A DNA stretch of 64,000 bases, taken from Corythucha ciliata. Its lineage: Eukaryota > Arthropoda > Insecta > Hemiptera > Tingidae. Every line of letters starts with the position of its first letter. Position 1 is the first letter of the stretch. This document shows, in pieces, positions 58,067 to 64,000 of the stretch. A model generated the notes under the pieces. That model was given only the letters and a program-made list of their open reading frames with translations. It was not told the DNA's origin and ran no database searches. Where the stretch lies: NCBI GenBank assembly GCA_038030265.1, contig CM075943.1:7874001-7938000 (forward strand). The letters are read 5' to 3'. A program made the position numbers and the translations under genes.

Positions 58067-58357
58067 TTTATGATGTTATGTTTATATAAGTAATGTAATG
58101 TTTTAATTTATTCATTTCTATTTTTTGTGTTTTATAGCGCAAATATCTCTCTCTCACTCTTTTTCTCTCTCTTGCATTTTGATGTGCTTTAGGTCTTGTG
58201 TTTAACTCATCACCCCTTGCGCGAGTATTAAGCTCTTTGGGGGTGATTAGCGTTAAGAAGAATAACAATTTAATTTATCTTTTTTTTATTTTATTTTTTT
58301 ATTATTTTTTTTTTTTATTTCCCTGTAACATGTTTCTTTAATTTCTAGATAAACGCC
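58067..58357 (+). other. LINE 3' untranslated region
   Basis: AT-rich, with a CT-rich run near 58146-58172 and T-runs at 58278-58316. It ends at the A-run. No AATAAA was seen close to the tail. Confidence 0.7.
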
Positions 58358-58378
58358 AAAAAAAAAAAAAAAAAATCA

Positions 58379-58427
58379 CACGCCCCAAAAACCTCCCCTC
58401 CAACGAAACCTCCCTGGCGCGTCTTCA
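58379..58427 (-). repeat. 3' LTR of the second gypsy, second part
   Basis: 49 bp, CACGCCCCAAAAACC to GCGCGTCTTCA, completing the 160-bp LTR begun at 53715. Confidence 0.95.
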
Positions 58428-58429
58428 CG

Positions 58430-58439
58430 CCCTCCCCTT
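58430..58439 (-). promoter_or_regulatory. polypurine tract of the second gypsy
   Basis: On the minus strand AAGGGGAGGG lies two bases before the 3' LTR, the expected plus-strand primer. Confidence 0.7.
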
Positions 58440-58647
58440 AAAAAAAATTGATAATCACAATGACGAATAATAAATTCAGTTGAACCAAACAAAAATAGAA
58501 GATGAAAACTATACTAGAGATAATAGAACGAACTACAACAACTGATGGAGGATGCAGAGCGGGAAAGACCGAGGCACATCACTCTGGATGGAATTCGTCA
58601 AATAGCTTATATGAAAAACAAAACAAAACAAAAAATAATAATAATAA

Positions 58648-61464
58648 TCATGGACGAAGGTCATAGTCACAAAATCGAGAGGGAAGTGTGATTTTACGAG
58701 TGGACGATCGGGATGGAAGGGGAAGAGTCGAGGATCGGACAGCAGGAGAATCAGGTGATGAATCCGGAAAAGTTACAAGCTGAGGAGTTGAGGTTGTTGG
58801 AGCAGAGCTTCCATCGTTGCGCAAGCGGATTTGAGTTTGATGAACTCTATGTTCCCGGCCTAGGTCAGACGTCACCAACTGGATTGCGGGCGAAAGGACC
58901 TCTGATACGAAACCCTTGAACCACTGCGGATGTTTTTCGTGCGGTCGCGGCATAAACCAGACTTTGGTGCCGACAGCGAAAGGAGCGTCTTTTTCTGTTT
59001 TGTGGTCTAGCGGCGGAACCGGAGCGATAGAAAGATGTGTCCTCGGAGGAAAATTGAAAATGAGTGACATTGGAGAAGATGACACCGAGGTAGGCACGGC
59101 ATGCTGGACAGACATGAAGTGTAACGATCTATCGAGCCAAGAAGATCCAGGCATATCACGGGCGGCTTTCCGGAGTCCTTGTTTGGCTCTATGAACTGCT
59201 GCTTCTGCCCTCCCATTACTTTGAGGGTTGTATGGTGCTGTTGATTCGTGCCGGATATTCCGTGACGCCAAATACGACTTGAACTCCTCTGAATTGAAAG
59301 GAGGCCCGTTGTCAGTCACAATGGTATGGATTAATCCAAATGTTGACATGAAACGCTTTAGGAACGTAATAACTTTAGATGCTACCGTTGAAGCCATCTC
59401 TTCGATTTGGATCCAATGAGAGAATGCGTCAACCGCCAGTAAAAACGTTTGGCCCTCGAGTTCAAAGAAATCCGTGTGCATTCTTTCCCAAGGAAAGGAC
59501 GGTTCAGGGCGAGGTATTCTGTTAGGAGCGTCAGGTTTCCGCGAGGCGTGGACGTTACACAGATCGCACGTCGAAGACAGTTGCACCAGATCAGCGTTAA
59601 GATTCGGCCACCAAACTAACGATTTGGACGCTTCCCTCATTCGGGAGAGGCCCACACGACCTTCATGCAGGGTCTGGAGTACGTGTGCCCGGAGCTTTTG
59701 TGGGACCACCACCCGTCCATTCATTTCAAGGACGCCATCTTCGCATTCTAATTGATCTCGTACTGTGAAGTATCTTGATAGTTCCTTGTCTGCCGGTTGT
59801 GAACCCCACGAGGCGGGAAGCAATGATATAACCTTCTGCAAAAGTTCATCACTTTGAGTTGCACTTTTGATGATGTCATGGCTCAAGAGGGGTGACGCAT
59901 CGTGAACGAAGGCGACATGGATAACTTTGCTATCCACGGCGGCAGGTAAGCGAGATAACGCATCTGCGTATGGTATGGCATTTCCGGGTTTATATTGCAA
60001 CGTATAGTTGTACGCAGAAAGAATTTCCGCCCACCTAATTAACCGAAAGGCCGCTGTAACAGGAATGCCTTTATCGGGAGGTAAAATAGTTTTCAAAGGT
60101 TGATGATCGCATTCAATAATGAAGGGTCGGCCAAACAGATAGCGGTGGAACTTCTGAAGACCAAAAATGATGGCAAGGGCCTCTTTATGAAGTTGAGAGT
60201 ACCGGCGTTGAGCGGGGTTCAGGGTCGCAGACTCAAAAGCCAGAGGTCGAACGACACCATTTTTACGTTGGCTTAAAACGGCGCCGACACCATATGCAGA
60301 GGAATCAGTTGTTAAAATGAGTTCGGCTGAAGGGTCGTAGATGACAAGAGATGTGGCCTGAGCTAACAAGTTTTTGCATTTTTCAAAAATAAGTTGGCAA
60401 GATTGAGACCAGTTCCATTGAACGTTTTTTCGTAATAGTTCATGGAGCGGCTCCAAGGCCGAAGATAGATTTCCGATAAAAGAACGGTAGAAGTTCATCA
60501 TACCCAAAAAAGATTTGAGCTCGGACTGATTTCGCGGAGAGGGCATTTGCATGATGGATAAAACTTTCTCTGGGTCCGGAGATTTGCCAGTTTCCGACAA
60601 TACTATGCCAAGAAATCGAACCGTGCTAGTGAACCATGATGACTTCGAGACGTTAATTTTTATGTTGTAATGATCCAAACGGCGGAGCACTTCGAGAACA
60701 TTGGCTGAACATTCCGAGTACGACTTCCCCCCCACGAGGATATCATCAAGGTACGCGCGGCAAAAAGGGATACCCGACAAAACACGGTCCATGATCGCTT
60801 GAAAAATAGCTGGAGCTGAGCTTAATCCGAAGGCTAGACGGGAAAATCGAAAAAGCCCGACATGGGTGTTCACCGTGAGAAGATGTTGACTAGAGGGGTG
60901 TACCTCCAGCTGCAAATATGCTGACGTAAGGTCGATCTTGCAGAAAATTTTACAATCAGTGAAATCATTAAATAAGTCGTCCGGCAGGGGTGGGGGATAA
61001 ATGTCGGTTCGAATATTAGGATTTACCGAGCGTTTGAAATCGGCGCAAACACGAATGCCCCCGTCATTTTTTTTTACGATAACCAAGGGGCTCGCTCACT
61101 CTGAATGGGATACAGGGAAAAGCACACCATCTTTTTGAAGTTTCTGAAGGGCTACTTCAACATCGGCACGAAGCGCAAGAGGAACCATCCGAGCTTTTTG
61201 AAAAACCGGAATAGCATCTGTTTTCAAATTGATGTGAGCCGAAAAGAATTTAATTGGCTTATCATTGTCAACTATGCCAAAGGCACGAGGGAAGTGTGAC
61301 GTGAATGACTCAAGGGGGCTTTCCGGTACAGTTGTCAAGCCCGTTTTATTTTCGATTGTCGGAAAGGCTGCCACTTGAAGGCCAGAGCGTGGAGACGGTT
61401 GACAGGAAGTGCCCAGCATGATCCTCCAATCGGGAACAAATTTATCTAACAAATCACGTCCCAA
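58648..61464 (-). pseudogene. gypsy RT, RNase H and integrase, one in-frame stop
   Basis: A single minus-strand frame runs from 61464 to 58648, broken only by TGA at 61096-61098, just before ASPLVIVKK where the family usually has Trp. RT shows VCADFKRSVNP, KIDLTSAYLQLEV, FGLSSAPAIFQ and the catalytic YLDD (near 60740). RNase H shows LTTDSSAYGVGAVL, LHKEALAI and ECDHQPLK. Integrase shows HVLQTLHEG with CDLCNVH (zinc site), HTDFFEL, VTDNGPPF and GRAEAAVHRAK, so all three acidic catalytic residues are present. The C-terminal tail carries a VGTKVWFMPRPHEKHPQW block. Everything else looks intact, so decay is recent. Confidence 0.92.
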
Positions 61465-61496
61465 AATTGCCCTCGGGTAGAGTCTCTTGACGATAA

Positions 61497-61925
61497 TTAT
61501 GGTCGCGTCAACAACAGTGGAGTGTTGCCATTGGACAACTTCCCGAGCAAGTGGATGGGTAAGCCATTAGCGGCGGATATGTTTCCAGAAAAGGGGATTA
61601 GCTTCGAAAACTGAAAATTTTCTGGAAGCAACGACGAATCTAGTAGCGAAATACTAGCGCCCGTATCAACGATGAATTGCAAGGGCACAGTAAAGTACGG
61701 GCAGCGGATTGGAACAACAAGTGGGTTGTTTAATGGGTACGGTTCATAGGGTCGAACTACAGGGATCACATATGAAAAGGTCGAACTGTTAGGCATGTGG
61801 CTTACCGTGACGTTTGCAGCCGCTGTCGTGATCATTTGGGTGTCGTTCCCAGGAAGATCCGGTTCATGTTCAATCCGCGCAATTATCGGAGATGTCACAG
61901 AGTTGGCTCGACAGACCTCAGCCAA
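61497..61925 (-). pseudogene. gypsy aspartic protease
   Basis: A minus-strand frame with LQFIVDTGASISLLD (DTGA catalytic motif) and the following SAANGLPIHLLGK flap-like region. It is in the same frame as the gag zinc-knuckle segment but in a different frame from RT. Either a normal programmed shift or a lesion lies near 61465-61500. Confidence 0.8.
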
Positions 61926-62644
61926 GTGTCCAGTTTTCCCACACCTCTTACAATTTAAGGTCTTCGCTTTGCACTAGGAAGGGGTGTGGTCAGCAAAACA
62001 ATTCTTGCAGCGCTTGTAGCCACGGGGCCTTGTGCTGCGTGAAAAAACTTGCTTGGAGCGATCATAAGTGAATTTGTGTTCGCCTTGAGCATGAACAGGA
62101 GCGATCGGCGACATGGGAACCAAGGAAGAATTTTCTTTAATTGCCTGCGCTTCGACAGCAGCTTTCACCATGTCGTTGAATGAAGTATTGATCGGGAGCT
62201 TGAGCAGCTCTTCAATAATATGAGGTTGAGAAAACGAAGTTAAGAACTTGAGTTGTTGAGTGGCCTCATCCCCAGACAATTTGCCCCACTGACCTTTTGT
62301 AACCATACTAGTTACCTGATCAGCGTATTCCTGGATATCTTGTCCCGGAGAATACTACAATATTCTAGTAGAGTTGTCAACTTCAGGCGGCTGCGGATAA
62401 CATCACTCGAATCCAACTTCTTGACGACTGCTTCGATGTCCTCCCAAGTCACGTCGTCAATTTCTTTCGGAAGCATCGCTTGGTGGAAGCGAGCGTACTC
62501 ATCGTTCGCAAGACCAACGAGAAACTCGTAGCATTTTCGACGATTATTGGTCAGTTTTCGAATTTCGAAAGCGATAGTGGCACGCTTAAAGTATGCAGGA
62601 ATCGTTTCGCAGGGAAACTTCACAAGCTTCTCGGAAGAACACAT
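61926..62644 (-). pseudogene. gypsy gag, frameshifted and with a stop
   Basis: 62312-62644 covers capsid (FPCETIPAYFKRATIAFEIRK, CYEFLVGLANDEYA). A one-base shift near 62345 leads to 61974-62306 (FLTSFSQPHIIEELLKLPI, VKAAVEAQAI), ending in a partial zinc knuckle (CKNCFADH). A TAG at 61974-61976 is followed in the same frame by CKRCGKTGHLAEVC, a complete CX2CX4HX4C knuckle. No upstream ATG is obvious, and the gag start is close to the primer-binding site. Confidence 0.8.
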
Positions 62645-62695
62645 ATTATTTTATGAGAATACTAGGCCCGGAGCACTTTGAAAAAGAAATGTTTA

Positions 62696-62708
62696 ATCCT
62701 CGTCGCCA
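62696..62708 (-). promoter_or_regulatory. primer-binding site, tRNA-Ser type
   Basis: On the minus strand TGGCGACGAGGAT starts one base after the 5' LTR. It is complementary to the last 13 nt of tRNA-Ser(GCT) including CCA (ATCCTCGTCGCCA), from the commonly known tRNA sequence. Confidence 0.75.
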
Positions 62709-62709
62709 C

Positions 62710-62869
62710 TGAATTATTGGAGCATGACAAGGTTCCAATTAACGTTGACTACGTAAGACAAACTCAATACTTTATTTATAATCACACTTAGTCAATTATT
62801 CAACTCAACCATCATAATCACACGCCCCAAAAACCTCCCCTCCAACGAAACCTCCCTGGCGCGTCTTCA
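62710..62869 (-). repeat. 5' LTR of the second gypsy
   Basis: 160 bp, TGAATTATTGG to GCGCGTCTTCA on the plus strand, complete. It is followed by the target duplication CCATT at 62870-62874. Confidence 0.95.
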
Positions 62870-62885
62870 CCATTGTACCTAAAAC

Positions 62886-64000
62886 TTGACCTTAATTCAT
62901 TCCAACATGCAAAGCCTTTCGAACAAATTACTTGAACTTGAAGGATTTACTCTTGCAAGATCCGACGTAACTGTTCTTTGTCTTACGGACCACTGGCTCA
63001 GGGATGATGCCGTAAATTTATATGTACCTCAGGGGCTCTATTGCGCCTCCAGTTTTTGCCGAACCTCAACTAAGAATGGTGGATTGGCTATTTTCCTGAA
63101 ATCCAACCTTCTATCTACCAGTCTCGATCGATTAAAAGAAATCTCTGCTGAGCTTGTCTTGGAAATCTCTGCAACACGTATTTTGAATCCAGAGCTCTTA
63201 GTTACTGTGGTCTACCGACCGCCGGCTTCTCCTTTTCGTCAGTTTATGAGCATTTGCGCCGAACTCCACTCCGCTTTAACGAATTTTAACGCTCCTACTG
63301 TCATCCTCGGTGACTTCAACATCCACTTTGAGAATCTTGAGGACGGAGAGTGCTTGGATTTCCAAGCATTGATCAATAGCTTTGGTTTTAGAGCAACGGT
63401 CTCCGAATACACGAGGGTCAGTCCGACTGGAAAGAGTTCCATCTATAACAAATATCCACAACAACTGGTTCGCCGTAAAAAGGTGTGAACATACTTTTTC
63501 TGATCATTTCGCCCAAGAAATCGTGGTTCGCAGCCCGTCGCCTCAATTGCACGGTAGGACACCTCTCGGTCATCAAAGACGTCAGTCTCATGATCGGAAT
63601 CTTCTGCATATACGGTCTCTCCTGCAACAGCCTGGACTTTGGTTTCCCATTTACAGTAGGGTTTCCTCCAACGAAGCGGCTCAACTGTTTATCGATGTTT
63701 TGATTAGCATTAGCGACGCGGCTTAACCCTGGACTTTAATTACAGCTAAACAGCAGTCTCGACACAAGTGGTTTACTTCAGATCTCAGAAGAATGCGAGA
63801 CCACTATATGTCTCTTTTACACAGGTCACGTTTGTTGCTGACCCTCCCTCTGGTACTCGAGAGTCCTTTGTCTCAGCGAGGAAGAAGTATCGATCCTTTT
63901 TGAAAGCCGCCAAGATCAGCTTCAATGACAATCTTATTGAGTCTTCAGCCAATAGGACAAAAGTAGCTTGGAAAGTGGTACAATTTGAGATAAAAAGCCC
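62886..64000 (+). pseudogene. LINE ORF2 endonuclease and start of linker, runs off the window
   Basis: 62886-63450 encodes an APE-type endonuclease: IHSNMQSLSNKLLELE, CLTDHWL (in place of the usual TETW), VTVVYRPPASPF, VILGDFNIHF. The last part (about 63500-63700, with the catalytic SDHF block) is frameshifted. 63760-64000 continues with KWFTSDLRRMRDHYMSLLHR and KKYRSFLKAAKISFNDNLIE, typical of the linker before RT. The start codon at 62886 is not an ATG; this is the middle of an ORF cut by the gypsy insertion. It probably pairs with 53371-53664. Confidence 0.8.

Larger units (their letters stand above)
53826..58373 (+). mobile_element. full-length LINE (non-LTR retrotransposon) with both ORFs intact
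   Basis: A 5' untranslated region (53826-54100), ORF1, ORF2, a 3' untranslated region and a poly(A) tail (A-run 58358-58375) are all present. The element is flanked by AATCA on both sides (53821-53825 and 58374-58378), and the host LTR is continuous when it is removed. It must be younger than the gypsy insertion. PHD-containing ORF1 plus APE endonuclease and RT in ORF2 fits CR1/Jockey-group elements; I do not fix the clade. Confidence 0.9.
53715..62869 (-). mobile_element. second Ty3/gypsy retrotransposon, with a LINE inside one LTR
   Basis: Minus-strand element with 160-bp LTRs: the 5' LTR is 62710-62869 and the 3' LTR is split into 53715-53825 and 58379-58427. The target duplication CCATT is perfect (53710-53714 and 62870-62874). 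Primer-binding site, gag, protease, RT, RNase H and integrase follow in order, then the polypurine tract. The LTRs differ at only two positions (T/G and A/G in the ACGTTGACTACGTAAGACAA stretch), so insertion was fairly recent, yet the coding region has four lesions. Without the LINE it is about 4.6 kb. Confidence 0.95.

Overview
The window is eukaryotic, intron-bearing-genome DNA dominated by transposable elements, most likely from an arthropod and probably an insect. The reasons are the mix of Ty3/gypsy, Ty1/copia and non-LTR (LINE) elements, hAT-type DNA transposons, long AT-rich stretches, and a VAC14-derived sequence that resembles the insect form. I cannot name a species. I see no convincing intact host gene. 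The only intact coding pair is the two ORFs of one LINE.

Layout. 1-8.2 kb: AT-rich DNA with a hAT-like element (2718-4190) and blocks of degenerate ~30-bp phrases. 8.2-13.2 kb: a Ty1/copia remnant split by a decayed Ty3/gypsy element (8318-12406; 5-bp target duplication ATCAC). 13.56-27.86 kb (copy A) and 29.81-43.89 kb (copy B): a ~14-kb direct duplication, very similar but with reciprocal kilobase indels. A 2-kb spacer between the copies holds a gag fragment and a MITE. Each copy carries two decayed LINE pieces on opposite strands, foldback elements and several hAT-like elements. 48.6-53 kb: little that I recognise. 53.0-64.0 kb: a triple nest in which an old LINE is split by a Ty3/gypsy element (53715-62869; TSD CCATT), whose left LTR is split by an intact LINE (53826-58373; TSD AATCA).

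The most unusual content is a set of non-autonomous hAT-like elements recognised by matching termini plus 8-bp target duplications: TTGGGGAT for 42789-47771, ATTTTCAA for 40669-42421, CTTACAAA for 39733-48587, and GTCAGTTT/GTCTGTTT for 2718-4190. Their interiors are not decayed transposase. They are long arrays of degenerate phrases with a period near 30 bp, a different phrase family in each element. Two sit inside the 8.9-kb one, which itself sits in a fifth phrase array. The 5-kb member carries a near-complete intronless, polyadenylated retrocopy of VAC14 (a scaffold of the PIKfyve/Fab1 PI(3,5)P2 complex) with several frameshifts.

Nothing was computed by alignment; identities and periods are by eye.
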